Below are positions 1-6,805 of a stretch of DNA of 13,659 nucleotides, one piece after another. Within the stretch, counting starts at the first letter, position 1. Each line of letters starts with the position of its first letter. The notes below the pieces were generated by a model, which was given only the letters and a program-made list of their open reading frames with translations, was not told where the DNA came from and did not search any database. Source of the DNA: Desulfofustis sp. (GTDB taxonomy: Bacteria > Desulfobacterota > Desulfobulbia > Desulfobulbales > Desulfocapsaceae); contig JARFQM010000321.1 in the NCBI GenBank assembly GCA_029287755.1, positions 1 to 13,659 of the forward strand, written 5' to 3'. The translations under genes and the position numbers were made by a program.

Positions 1-98
1 GGCAGACACGAGGTGTTGAATCCGAGCCCGGTCACGCCTTTAATCATGGCGGCGATCATATAGGCAAGCAGAATGAAAAAATAATCACTACTGTCCAC
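1..98 (-). CDS. TauE/SafE family membrane exporter, N-terminal fragment
   Basis: This is the first 32 codons of a minus-strand gene that leaves the window at its left edge. The frame opens at a GTG (98..96) preceded by GGAG with a 6-nt spacer, and an in-frame TGA lies at 122..120, so the gene cannot begin further upstream. The peptide starts with a hydrophobic stretch (DYFFILLAYMIAA) followed by KGVTGLGFNTSCLP-like residues. This matches the first helix and the Gly-rich G-x-T-G-x-G-F turn of the TauE/SafE (DUF81) family, known for putative export of sulfite, sulfoacetate or other small anions. The substrate cannot be guessed from this fragment. It is transcribed in the same direction as the tRNA-Asn gene but lies beyond that gene's terminator, so it probably has its own promoter in 99-223, where I see no convincing hexamers. 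Confidence 0.6.
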   Translation of the reverse strand, partial: MDSSDYFFILLAYMIAAMIKGVTGLGFNTSCL

Positions 99-223
99 TA
101 CTATCTCCAGGGCGGCGACTCATCCATTTCGTGTGTTCGAACTCGTTCTGGAAGGATGGCCGCCTCATCCCGAATTACCGGCAACCATTTGATATCCTCG
201 CAGAAAAAAACATCATATACAAA

Positions 224-259
224 CAAAAAAAGGGCGTTTCTCCGAAGAAAAACGCCCTT
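224..259 (-). terminator. Intrinsic terminator of the tRNA-Asn transcript
   Basis: Arms at 230-239 and 250-259 pair perfectly over 10 bp. Inside them is a short extension closed by a C(TTCG)G tetraloop on the minus strand. The minus-strand read then runs into a T-tract opposite the A-run at 224-231. A stable stem, a UUCG loop and a U-run make this a textbook Rho-independent terminator, 10 nt beyond the tRNA 3' end. There is no T-run on the plus-strand side, so it works leftwards only. Confidence 0.9.
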
Positions 260-268
260 GGTCCATTC

Positions 269-344
269 TGGCTCCCCGGGACGGACTCGAACCGCCGACA
301 GGGTGGTTAACAGCCACCTGCTCTACCAACTGAGCTACCGAGGA
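269..344 (-). tRNA. tRNA-Asn, anticodon GTT, CCA encoded
   Basis: On the minus strand this folds as a complete 76-nt cloverleaf. The 7-bp acceptor stem (TCCTCGG with CCGGGGA, one T-G wobble) is followed by a D-arm with GCTCAGTTGGTAGAGC, a perfect 5-bp anticodon stem, and a CTGTTAA loop with anticodon GTT at 311..309. The T-arm contains GTTCGAGT, the discriminator base is G, and the CCA end is encoded in the DNA. The anticodon decodes AAC and AAU, so this is tRNA-Asn. It forms its own transcription unit, with a near-consensus promoter about 107 nt upstream and a strong terminator just downstream. Confidence 0.97.
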
Positions 345-459
345 TCTCGACTGTCTCACAACCGTCTGATTTCACAGAAGATCGCGATAATATCACGGAG
401 CCGATCTCGCACCTAAGTGGTTGATTTTACGACAATCGGTTTCCGTAAAGTAGGAGGGG

Positions 460-488
460 AATATATCTTGTGAGACTAAGGCTGTCAA
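460..488 (-). promoter_or_regulatory. Sigma-70-type promoter for tRNA-Asn
   Basis: The minus strand carries a perfect -35 hexamer TTGACA (488..483), a 17-nt spacer and a -10 hexamer TATATT (465..460, 5 of 6 matches). Transcription would begin near 451-453 and give a leader of about 107 nt before the tRNA. The stretch between the -10 and the likely start is CCCCTCC. A GC-rich discriminator of this kind is typical of stable-RNA promoters under stringent control. It lies just beyond the mntP stop codon, so mntP readthrough could also reach the tRNA. Confidence 0.75.
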
Positions 489-520
489 CTTATTTTTCCC
501 CCTCCGAGCCCCCCGTCTGC

Positions 521-1081
521 CTAAGCAATAGTGTGCTCGAGAAGAATTTTCAGGCCGATCAGGATAAGAATGATACCGCCGATAATTTCTATTTTACCTT
601 CAAAAAGATGACCCACCTTTCGTCCCAGAATGATACCGCCATGAGACAATCCGCCGGTCACGAAGCCGATTACCAGTGCCGGGGTCAGTATGGTGATGTT
701 TAATAAGGAGAAACTCAGGCCAACAGCCAGAGCATCGATGCTGGTTGCAAGCGACAGCAGCAGCAGTCGGCCGCCGGACATGGCGGGTTCGATCTCCTCG
801 TCTTCTTCAAGCCGGCCGGCTTCATAAATCATTCTAACCCCTATTCCCGCCAGCAGCCCGAAAGCGATCCAGTGATCATAGGCGGCGATATAGTCCCGGA
901 AGCCAAGACCGGCCAGCCAGCCGATTATCGGCATGAGCGCCTGGAACAAGGCAAATGAGGCGGCAATGGTCAGGGTCTGGCGCAGGCCCATCTGTTTGAT
1001 GGTCACACCGCACGCCACCGACACCGCGAAGGCGTCCATGGCCAAGCCGACGGCTATGACGAAAATCGAAAAAAAGTCCAT
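521..1081 (-). CDS. mntP: MntP family manganese efflux protein
   Basis: This 186-residue inner-membrane protein has the length of E. coli MntP (188 aa) and the same two-fold repeat. The first half carries VGLAMDAFAVSVACG (Asp16) and the second TSIDALAVGLSFS (Asp116), the signature acidic helices that give the DUF204 repeat. About six hydrophobic helices are visible, with a charged loop (LEEDEEIEP, about 91-99) between the halves. The family exports Mn2+ and protects against manganese excess. No strong ribosome-binding site precedes the ATG, but the gene starts 30 bp after the DUF4136 lipoprotein gene and is probably read from the same message. I see no manganese riboswitch in front of it, which is unusual for mntP. 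No hairpin terminator follows; the tRNA-Asn promoter begins about 30 nt past the stop codon. Confidence 0.9.
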   Translation of the reverse strand: MDFFSIFVIAVGLAMDAFAVSVACGVTIKQMGLRQTLTIAASFALFQALMPIIGWLAGLGFRDYIAAYDHWIAFGLLAGIGVRMIYEAGRLEEDEEIEPAMSGGRLLLLSLATSIDALAVGLSFSLLNITILTPALVIGFVTGGLSHGGIILGRKVGHLFEGKIEIIGGIILILIGLKILLEHTIA

Positions 1082-1111
1082 TGAGATTGAAACTTTACCC
1101 GGTAGAGGATG

Positions 1112-1669
1112 CTAGCGCGCGGGAAATGGTTCCATGATTTTAGTCACTGACCGGTTCAGGTTCCTCAGGGCGGTCTGCTCGGGCTGGTCCTCTTTGATCC
1201 GGCCGCTGCCGCTGCCGCGCCAGATCAAGCGCTTGGTTTTTGGATCGACGATGTCGATGATGATTGTACCCTCTTCATATTCGAGAATTTGCCGCGGGGA
1301 CTCGGGGTTTAATACCGGATCACGGTACAAGGTTCCGTATCCATAAGGAGCATAGAAATGATCTATGTTCTCCTTCTTAATTTTCTGTTCTATGGCTCCG
1401 AACCAGGCGACCAGAAAATCGGCCTGCTGCTGGTCGGCCATTTCATACCCTTTCGCTGATAGTGACTGCTCCACCGCCGTACGGACCGTTTCCCGGACGC
1501 TGGGATCATTTAACCTGACATCTGCAGCCGGTTTGTCAACATCGTGCAGCCAGCCAAAAGTCTTAAGTGCGCCAAAGTCTGCTGCACTGTCAATCTCACT
1601 GCCGGTCTGCAGCTGCGTACATCCGAAAACGGTTAAAAACAAAAGCGCCAGAGCAATACGTCTCATCAT
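1112..1669 (-). CDS. DUF4136-type lipoprotein
   Basis: The protein (about 185 aa) opens with MMRRIALALLFLTVFGC, a short lipoprotein signal whose Cys would be lipidated. After it come a D..ADF..LKTFGW segment, a DPSVRETVRTAVEQSL segment with the AKGYEM motif, a D-F-L-V-A-W strand, and later EGTIIIDIVDPKTKRLIWRGSG. This order (x-D-F-xx-Y/LKTF-x-W, then 'KGY', then D-xx-L-W-RG) is the pattern of DUF4136 envelope lipoproteins, whose function is unknown. Three starts are possible at 1675, 1669 and 1666. I prefer 1669 because GAGG lies 6 nt ahead of it; the 1675 ATG directly abuts that GAGG. It sits 13 bp downstream of the exported-protein gene and 30 bp upstream of mntP, suggesting one operon. Confidence 0.8.
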   Translation of the reverse strand: MMRRIALALLFLTVFGCTQLQTGSEIDSAADFGALKTFGWLHDVDKPAADVRLNDPSVRETVRTAVEQSLSAKGYEMADQQQADFLVAWFGAIEQKIKKENIDHFYAPYGYGTLYRDPVLNPESPRQILEYEEGTIIIDIVDPKTKRLIWRGSGSGRIKEDQPEQTALRNLNRSVTKIMEPFPAR

Positions 1670-1682
1670 CTCCATCCTCGAT

Positions 1683-2513
1683 CTAGTTTCCCAGCAGTCC
1701 CCTGATGGTCTTCATTGCTTCTTCCATCTCCAGCTGGTCCTCTTCAGGAATCGCCGGCTGTCCGCCAGGCGGCCCTCCCATGAATCCCTGCTCTTTCTTT
1801 CTGATGATCTCGGGATCCTTGAGGGCGGCTATGGTCTGCTGCGCGATAATCTGCGCCATCTGATCGGCTTCCTTGTCATGCTGCACAGCGATCCCCTGTG
1901 GAAGCTCGAAATATGTCTTATCAGCCCCGCCCTTTTCAATCGAAGTGGCCACACTTCTTATTTTGATCCCCATCAGATCGGTCTCCGACACAAGGCTTAT
2001 CCCGGTGCCGTGAATGGAATACACCGTCGACCCGAGCCCCGTCGTTTTATCACAGTAATAGCCTAATATCTCCTCTACGTTCTGCTCTACGCTGCCCTGT
2101 AGGCCGCCCATGAAGACATTGCCCATGTGGAGGACATTTTCTTCTACTTTCTGCTTGTCGGCAGCACTCAGTTTATCGTATTCCTCGCTCATCAGTTTCT
2201 GCGGATTGATGGATTTGCTGCCCGTCCTTTTCTGAAGATCGAACGAGTATATCCAATCCGGGGTGGTTATTTCGATCGAGCTGCTTTTCTGGATAAGGCC
2301 GAGGATCGTCCTGCTGGTCTCACGATGTCGCGCCGTGTGGCTGCCAAAATCTTTTATATAGAGCACTTCACGGCCTGATTCCATACCGCTGATCTCATAG
2401 GTTATTACTGCTTGCTCAAACGGCAGTTTAGCAGACCATGGGTTGGATGCTGCCACGGTCAGTGAAGGGGCAAGCAGAAAAAGAGCTGCCACGACCAAGC
2501 TATTTTGTTTCAT
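1683..2513 (-). CDS. Exported protein of unknown function
   Basis: I do not recognise this 276-residue protein with certainty. Residues 1-22 form a Sec signal peptide (MKQNSLVVAALFLLAPSLTVAA), so it is periplasmic or surface-exposed. The mature part has beta-like segments (AVITYEISGMESGREVLYIKDFG, SSIEITTPDWIYSFDL), a charged helical region around 108-130, a single Cys154 in GYYCDK, and a Gly/Pro-rich then acidic C-terminal tail (GGPPGGQPAIPEED). The overall plan of signal, strand-rich repeats and 'D-L-MGIKIRS' vaguely recalls DUF4412-type exported proteins, but I would not assign it. I chose the ATG at 2513 over an in-frame ATG at 2552 because it gives a clean signal peptide; a GAGGAG lies 12 nt upstream, rather far. 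It is the first gene of a run with the DUF4136 lipoprotein and mntP. Confidence 0.7.
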   Translation of the reverse strand: MKQNSLVVAALFLLAPSLTVAASNPWSAKLPFEQAVITYEISGMESGREVLYIKDFGSHTARHRETSRTILGLIQKSSSIEITTPDWIYSFDLQKRTGSKSINPQKLMSEEYDKLSAADKQKVEENVLHMGNVFMGGLQGSVEQNVEEILGYYCDKTTGLGSTVYSIHGTGISLVSETDLMGIKIRSVATSIEKGGADKTYFELPQGIAVQHDKEADQMAQIIAQQTIAALKDPEIIRKKEQGFMGGPPGGQPAIPEEDQLEMEEAMKTIRGLLGN

Positions 2514-2646
2514 AACAGCAAGTCTCTCCTCGGTTTTGTACTGAGATAGCACCGCTGCCGCTCATAGGCCGCCGCGGAGCAGAAGGCTCTCTTGATAAGA
2601 CTTTCTCCACCTCTATGAGATATTTTAGCACTGTAAAACAAAAATT

Positions 2647-2652
2647 ATTATA
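2647..2652 (-). promoter_or_regulatory. Candidate -10 box for the exported protein-lipoprotein-mntP operon
   Basis: A perfect TATAAT lies on the minus strand at 2652..2647 in an AT-rich patch of the 207-bp gap before the exported-protein gene. No good -35 hexamer stands 16-18 nt upstream, so an activator may be needed or the match may be chance. A second AT-rich candidate, TAAAAT, lies slightly downstream. If used, the leader would be about 130 nt. The rest of this gap (2514-2720) shows no gene. Confidence 0.3.
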
Positions 2653-2685
2653 AACAATCAGACCGGCCCCAACGGCAATCTATTC

Positions 2686-2730
2686 CACCAGGAGATTGGC
2701 GGCACCTGCCGTGCGGTTATCTACCTGGTG
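2686..2730 (-). other. Hairpin at the 3' end of the acyltransferase-hydrolase gene
   Basis: CACCAGG (2686-2692) and CCTGGTG (2724-2730) are perfect 7-bp inverted arms. Between them is a small nested dyad CGGC-AGGT-GCCG. The right arm overlaps the last codons and stop of the 722-residue gene. No T-run follows, so this is at best a weak or Rho-assisted end structure or an mRNA-stabilising fold. Confidence 0.35.
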
Positions 2731-4889
2731 TGACTGAGGATAAAAGAGGCAACGACCTCCCGCACCCGCGGCGCCACGGAGGAGCTGTCTCCCGTGATGA
2801 TATTGTGCCTGGCGCTGGAAAACCTCAGCAGTTCCTTATTTTCGCTCCCGATTTTCTCATACACTTTGATGCTGCTCCGGGGACCAATTATCTGATCTTC
2901 ATCGGAGCTGACTATGAGTGCCGGGTGGGTCAGGTGTTTGAGTCTGTCCCGGGTGGTGTCAAGCAGCGCGCCAACCTGATCGACGCCGGCGATCGGGTTG
3001 CGGTGATAGTTTATATCACTGTTTTCCGGTTCGAAATCAACAAACTTCTGGCCGCCCTGATTTCTTTTCCAGCGGGAAAGCAATCGATTCCAGATATCCA
3101 TGGACGGCATGAATCGCCTGGAATAATCCTGTAAAACGTAGGGCGGGCATACGGCGACCACTGCAGATAAATGGTGCACATATGACCCCAGTTCCAGCAC
3201 CAGCATTCCCCCAGCCGAGAAGCCGACCATAGCCACCTGGGCGCAGAGTGCACTCATAAGCGCGTAGCCCCGTTCGACGGCAGATCGCCAGTCGGGCAGG
3301 CTTTTTTGGGAGAGCAGCGCCGGGTCCGTTCCATGTCCCGGCAGCCTGATGCCGTAAACCCAGAAGCCCTTTTTCCTCAACATTGTTGCCATCTCTCTCA
3401 TCTCCTGGGGAACAGAAAGATAGCTGTGGACGAGCACAACCCCTGCCCGGCGGGAACGAACCGGCAGCAGGTAAGAAGTGGAAAACCGCCGGTCGATTTC
3501 GCTTCCCGATTGACACTCAGCCAGTTCTTCTTTGAACAGCTGTTGATCAAAGGAATAGAGGCTTTTCGCTATCCGCAGACGGACCAGCCAATCCGGCATT
3601 GAACCAATGCTTCCGAGCAGTTTCTGCACCTCTTTCAGCGGCTCGAGTTCATTGGCGATCACTTCACTGGGATTGGCGATCCGGGCCTGATGGAAGGCGG
3701 CGGACTCAAACCACTTGTCTTTGTGCTTCCTGAGCCGGTTCTCCTCAGCGATGAGACATTGAGATTCCAGGCCAAGATCGAGGAAGCTGCTGATTTTCTG
3801 GTAACGATCATCGGTGAGCAGGTGCACCTGATCTTCAGCCAGCGAGTGGTGTAAGGAGGTGCGAAGTTGCTGATTTTCCTGCAGCGCGCGGGCCGCCAGA
3901 TAGGCGTGGCGCGCCAGATCAATGGGGTCAAACGGGGAAAAGGACCGCTTCCGCAGCAGAAATGCCAGGATATGATCATGATTTATCGTGGTTGCCGAAT
4001 AGATCCTCTCCATGTAGATCTGCATCATCCGGCGAGAAGAGTTCTTGAAATAGGCTACCAGGTCAGGATTACTATTAAAACCCTCCTGCACCGGGTTTTC
4101 CAGAAGTGAAGTGACGACGCCGTGGTGCATATAATCAGCCGTATCGAGCGGCTTACCGAAGCGTATGTCAATATCAACGCCTTCCAGAAACATTGTCCCC
4201 TCAGCCATCAATTCCTCAAGCATCCGCTCAGATGGATCTTTAACGAATCGTGCGGCGAGCTCCGACAAGAAGTTGTCATGGGCCCGTATGGGGTAGTAGG
4301 TAAGATTTACCGGCAGGACCTTGACGCTATCGGAGTCGATTTCATCTGCTGCACTGCAGCCCAGGTGTCGGCGGAGCCAATGGTTTTCACCGTTGTTGTC
4401 CAGGCGATGAAGTATAAGGATGCGTCTGATTATTTCGGCACGAAGGCCGAGCATCGCCGCCCCGGTGTGAGGAGCACGGGCCTCATCGTCGTCACCGACG
4501 ACAAACTCCTTGCCCCTGATCAGCTTTTTGTTCTTGACCATTCTCCCTTCTGGAAAAATGATCCAATTGGCTTTGGAGGTGATCAAGGTTCTGATGATCA
4601 ACTCATCGCGCTGGGGATTCCGGGTGGACACCACCCCCACGCGATCGAAATACGATTTCAGGGCGCCCTGAAACAGCGAGTCGCTGGCCAGTGACCAGAT
4701 AGGCTTGTGGGTCAACTGATAGAGATAGTAAGGAAGTAGAAGGGTTTCCAAACGGGTAAAATGGTTGATTACGAAAATGACCGGCCCGCGTGGGAGGTGA
4801 GAATCGTTGTGCACCCTGCTGGATGCTTTGACCAGCCTGGCCAGCGTTTTAAGGCCAAGCTCAGTCGTGAAATAGGCAGCTCTGTTCAT
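2721..4889 (-). CDS. PlsC-type acyltransferase fused to an alpha/beta hydrolase
   Basis: This 722-residue protein joins two lipid-type enzymes. Residues about 20-250 resemble the PlsC (glycerol-3-phosphate/lysophosphatidate) acyltransferase fold. NHFTRLE at 42-48 fits the catalytic H-x4-D/E box with Glu48 in place of the commoner Asp, GVVSTR lies at 85-90, and FPEG at 112-115 is the acceptor-binding block. Residues about 480-722 form an alpha/beta hydrolase: LVHSYLS (486-492), RLPGHG (515-520), the nucleophile elbow GFSAG with Ser558, Asp665 in SSDEDQII, and His695 in SARHNI, giving a complete triad like monoacylglycerol lipases or carboxylesterases. About 230 helical residues link the two. 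It presumably remodels acyl lipids at the inner membrane; no signal peptide is seen. The ATG at 4889 has GGGAGG only 2 nt ahead, a short spacing. It has its own candidate promoter. Confidence 0.85.
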   Translation of the reverse strand: MNRAAYFTTELGLKTLARLVKASSRVHNDSHLPRGPVIFVINHFTRLETLLLPYYLYQLTHKPIWSLASDSLFQGALKSYFDRVGVVSTRNPQRDELIIRTLITSKANWIIFPEGRMVKNKKLIRGKEFVVGDDDEARAPHTGAAMLGLRAEIIRRILILHRLDNNGENHWLRRHLGCSAADEIDSDSVKVLPVNLTYYPIRAHDNFLSELAARFVKDPSERMLEELMAEGTMFLEGVDIDIRFGKPLDTADYMHHGVVTSLLENPVQEGFNSNPDLVAYFKNSSRRMMQIYMERIYSATTINHDHILAFLLRKRSFSPFDPIDLARHAYLAARALQENQQLRTSLHHSLAEDQVHLLTDDRYQKISSFLDLGLESQCLIAEENRLRKHKDKWFESAAFHQARIANPSEVIANELEPLKEVQKLLGSIGSMPDWLVRLRIAKSLYSFDQQLFKEELAECQSGSEIDRRFSTSYLLPVRSRRAGVVLVHSYLSVPQEMREMATMLRKKGFWVYGIRLPGHGTDPALLSQKSLPDWRSAVERGYALMSALCAQVAMVGFSAGGMLVLELGSYVHHLSAVVAVCPPYVLQDYSRRFMPSMDIWNRLLSRWKRNQGGQKFVDFEPENSDINYHRNPIAGVDQVGALLDTTRDRLKHLTHPALIVSSDEDQIIGPRSSIKVYEKIGSENKELLRFSSARHNIITGDSSSVAPRVREVVASFILSHTR

Positions 4890-4920
4890 AGCCTCCCTGT
4901 TCTCCAGTTAACCCGTCTGC

Positions 4921-4949
4921 ATACTAAAAGTAATCGCTGAAGATAACAA
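4921..4949 (-). promoter_or_regulatory. Candidate promoter of the acyltransferase-hydrolase gene
   Basis: On the minus strand, TTGTTA (4949..4944) and TAGTAT (4926..4921) each match the sigma-70 consensus at 4 of 6 positions with a 17-nt spacer. Transcription would start near 4914, leaving a leader of about 25 nt that holds the ribosome-binding region. Position and spacing are good; the hexamers are mediocre. Confidence 0.4.
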
Positions 4950-4990
4950 GCAGATCCAGGTTCAGGACGTCGTAATCCAATGACGGACGA

Positions 4991-5022
4991 AGCCCCTGCC
5001 CGTCTCTGGCAAAGCAGGGGCT
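4991..5022 (-). terminator. Candidate terminator hairpin after the DUF2959 gene
   Basis: AGCCCCTGC (4991-4999) and GCAGGGGCT (5014-5022) are perfect 9-bp GC-rich arms around a 14-nt loop, about 33 nt past the DUF2959 stop codon. On the minus strand only a TT follows, so the U-run is poor. It separates the DUF2959 gene from the promoter of the next gene, which supports a termination role. Confidence 0.5.
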
Positions 5023-5054
5023 GCAAGACTGCTACTGGAGGCTAGGGACAGAGA

Positions 5055-5717
5055 TCAATTGGTTTGCATATCGGCGATGAAGGCGTTGGACGATTCTATC
5101 GCTTCATTCATGCGCCCGATCAGCTTGTCGATTTCCAGTTCCAGGCCGGCAAACTCATCCTGCAATGAGCCGATGGCCTGGGCGTTGAGATTGTGTTTGA
5201 GAAAGAGCACGTTGTCCCTGAAAATGCGCAACACCGGTTCCATGCTCTTCTCGGCCTCCTGCATGTGCGACAGCATCTCCTCATAGCGGGCCTTGGTATT
5301 ATTCAGCTGTTCTTTGCTGGCCCGCGCCAACTCTTTATTTTCATAGAGCTTGATCTCGTCCGCCCACTCATCGAAAAGTGCCTCGGACACTGCTTCCACC
5401 TTGTCAATCCTGTCGCTTACCTTGTCGGCAATGGCCACGCATTCCTCGTATTCATCATTAAGTTGTTCATACGCCTTTTTCAGGTCGGTCTCCTCCAGCG
5501 ACACCACCGAATTGAACTGCTCGAGAGCCGATTTGAACTGCTCCTGGGCATCCTGCTGGGTGTCTCTTGCATTCTCAACCCGATCAACCATAATGTCGCG
5601 CTTGTGGACTCCCACGGTTTCCATGGCGCTGTAATAAGGGTTGGAGCAACCTGTGAGCAGCACCAATGCAGCTGTAAAGAATGCCAGGCAGAGATGAATA
5701 TGGGTGTGTCGAGCCAT
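5055..5717 (-). CDS. DUF2959 family lipoprotein
   Basis: The 220-residue protein begins with a lipoprotein signal ending in LVLLTGC (Cys24). Directly after the Cys is NPYYSAMETVGVHKRDIMVDRVENARD, the diagnostic opening of DUF2959 proteins. The remainder (about 45-220) is almost entirely charged heptad-like helix, as expected for a long periplasmic coiled-coil bundle anchored to a membrane by lipid. The family has no established function; similar proteins are spread through Gram-negative marine bacteria. Start choice is firm: GGAGG lies 7 nt before the ATG. The gene stands alone with its own candidate promoter (5852-5879) and a likely hairpin terminator (4991-5022), and it is divergent from the VanZ-like gene. 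A dyad in its leader could be a control site. Confidence 0.85.
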   Translation of the reverse strand: MARHTHIHLCLAFFTAALVLLTGCSNPYYSAMETVGVHKRDIMVDRVENARDTQQDAQEQFKSALEQFNSVVSLEETDLKKAYEQLNDEYEECVAIADKVSDRIDKVEAVSEALFDEWADEIKLYENKELARASKEQLNNTKARYEEMLSHMQEAEKSMEPVLRIFRDNVLFLKHNLNAQAIGSLQDEFAGLELEIDKLIGRMNEAIESSNAFIADMQTN

Positions 5718-5765
5718 GGCCCATCCTCCGGTTATGAGATTATTGTAAATGGTGATCCAGGATAT

Positions 5766-5783
5766 GGTTCGGTCACCAGAACC
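5766..5783. promoter_or_regulatory. Dyad in the DUF2959 leader
   Basis: GGTTCGGT and ACC-A-GAACC face each other around a single C, giving a near-perfect 18-bp dyad with one extra A. It sits between the candidate promoter and the start codon of the DUF2959 gene, about 60 nt into the predicted leader. It could be a repressor site or a small RNA hairpin. Confidence 0.3.
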
Positions 5784-5851
5784 CTAAAACAAGGTGCGTG
5801 GCGGTGCAAGAGTGCAGCCTTATTTTACCCCTATTTGATCAGCCGCGGTGC

Positions 5852-5879
5852 GTCATATCTCTGTTGCCGCACTTGTCAA
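5852..5879 (-). promoter_or_regulatory. Candidate promoter of the DUF2959 gene
   Basis: A perfect TTGACA (5879..5874) is followed after 16 nt by TATGAC (5857..5852, 4 of 6 matches) on the minus strand. Transcription would begin near 5845, giving a leader of about 128 nt. The region from here to 5956 must also hold the promoter of the divergent VanZ-like gene, but I see only weak plus-strand hexamers. Confidence 0.45.
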
Positions 5880-5956
5880 TGAGGGTAATACAGGATAGTC
5901 TTGATAAGCAGCAATCTCACTTCCAGACTGCCGTTCGGAATCGAATTGATGAATAG

Positions 5957-6775
5957 ATGAAGATTCCCAGCCTCTCACCCAGAGTCGGAGCCGCTGCCGG
6001 CTATCTCCTGTGCCTCGCGCTGGTCCCTGTGTACGTGAATATGTTTCCAATCTGGAAATATCTTTCGACCAGGTTCGGAGACACTATTTTTATTTTTCTG
6101 CCGGCGGCTATTCTATTGCTCTTTTTGGGCGTCATTCTTCTTCTGTATTGCAAATTTGGCAAAGCCGCCCCATCGATACGCAAGACACGCGTTACTCTGG
6201 GAATTCTGCTCTGCTGCATTGGTCTGCTGAGCAGCGATCCCGAATTTCCTGTCAAGCGCATTCATGTTGCCGAATATGCCTTTCTCTGCCTGGTTGCCCG
6301 CTACGCCATGTCCCATTTTGTTCACGGTCCGGCGCTGTTCTTTTTCTCTGCGGGTTTCGGCACAATCCTGGGCGTCCACGACGAATTCCTGCAAGGTTTT
6401 CATCCGGCGCGCACCTATGGGCTTCGCGACATGACAGTGAACCTGCTGGGCAGCTTCGGAGGCGGACTGATCTGGCACGGGCTCCATCTCTTCTCCCCCG
6501 GCAGAGGATCATCCTTCGGCAGAGTGGACGCCTTCTTCCTCTGCTGGTTGTCTGCCTCTGTGCTGCTGCTGGTCTGGCCGGTGGTATTTTTTCGCGGCCT
6601 GGTGATCGAAATCTGGGTCACCCTGCCGCTTCTGGCGGCCCCTGTCTATTATTTCTCCTTCCAGGATAGGTTTACCAGGGAGCATATCCATGGCATTACC
6701 GTTATCGGTGCGGCCGCCGTCGTCCTCGCCGCCTATCCGCTGCTGACGAGGGTGCCTGGGATCGTCTTTTATTGA
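5957..6775 (+). CDS. VanZ-like membrane protein
   Basis: This 272-residue integral membrane protein has about seven or eight hydrophobic helices. The middle carries the VanZ-like pattern: K100-x2-H103-x2-E106 (KRIHVAEYAFL), then Leu-Gly..H-D142-E143-x2-Q146 (HDEFLQGFHP), Arg152, R-D158, and N162-LLGS with a Gly-rich helix (GGG). These are the usual K..H..EY / E..Q...P.R / D...N..G residues of the family, which was named for teicoplanin resistance but is of unknown function in most bacteria. The last 80 residues are an additional hydrophobic tail beyond the VanZ core. No convincing ribosome-binding site precedes the ATG. It is followed after 30 bp by the two-repeat protein, with which it probably forms an operon divergent from the DUF2959 gene. 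Confidence 0.7.
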   Translation: MKIPSLSPRVGAAAGYLLCLALVPVYVNMFPIWKYLSTRFGDTIFIFLPAAILLLFLGVILLLYCKFGKAAPSIRKTRVTLGILLCCIGLLSSDPEFPVKRIHVAEYAFLCLVARYAMSHFVHGPALFFFSAGFGTILGVHDEFLQGFHPARTYGLRDMTVNLLGSFGGGLIWHGLHLFSPGRGSSFGRVDAFFLCWLSASVLLLVWPVVFFRGLVIEIWVTLPLLAAPVYYFSFQDRFTREHIHGITVIGAAAVVLAAYPLLTRVPGIVFY

Positions 6776-6805
6776 TGAACACACACAAGTGATGCGACAC
6801 GGTCG

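Noticed and set aside
387..415. TATTAT with TTAGGT as a tRNA-Asn promoter closer to the gene
   Set aside because: The -35 is poor, and a far better promoter lies at 460-488.
156..416. Plus-strand open frame of 86 codons
   Set aside because: It runs through the terminator and the tRNA-Asn gene in antisense and has no protein character.
452..505. Inverted GGAGGGG/CCCCTCC arms as a mntP terminator
   Set aside because: The loop is about 35 nt with a mismatch in the stem, and the arms overlap the tRNA promoter and its discriminator.
1082..1111. Manganese riboswitch before mntP
   Set aside because: The gap to the upstream gene is only 30 bp, too short for a yybP-ykoY element.
4122..4694. 190-codon plus-strand open frame opposite the acyltransferase
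   Set aside because: It is a shadow of the strongly supported minus-strand fusion protein, with no ribosome-binding site or recognisable motif.
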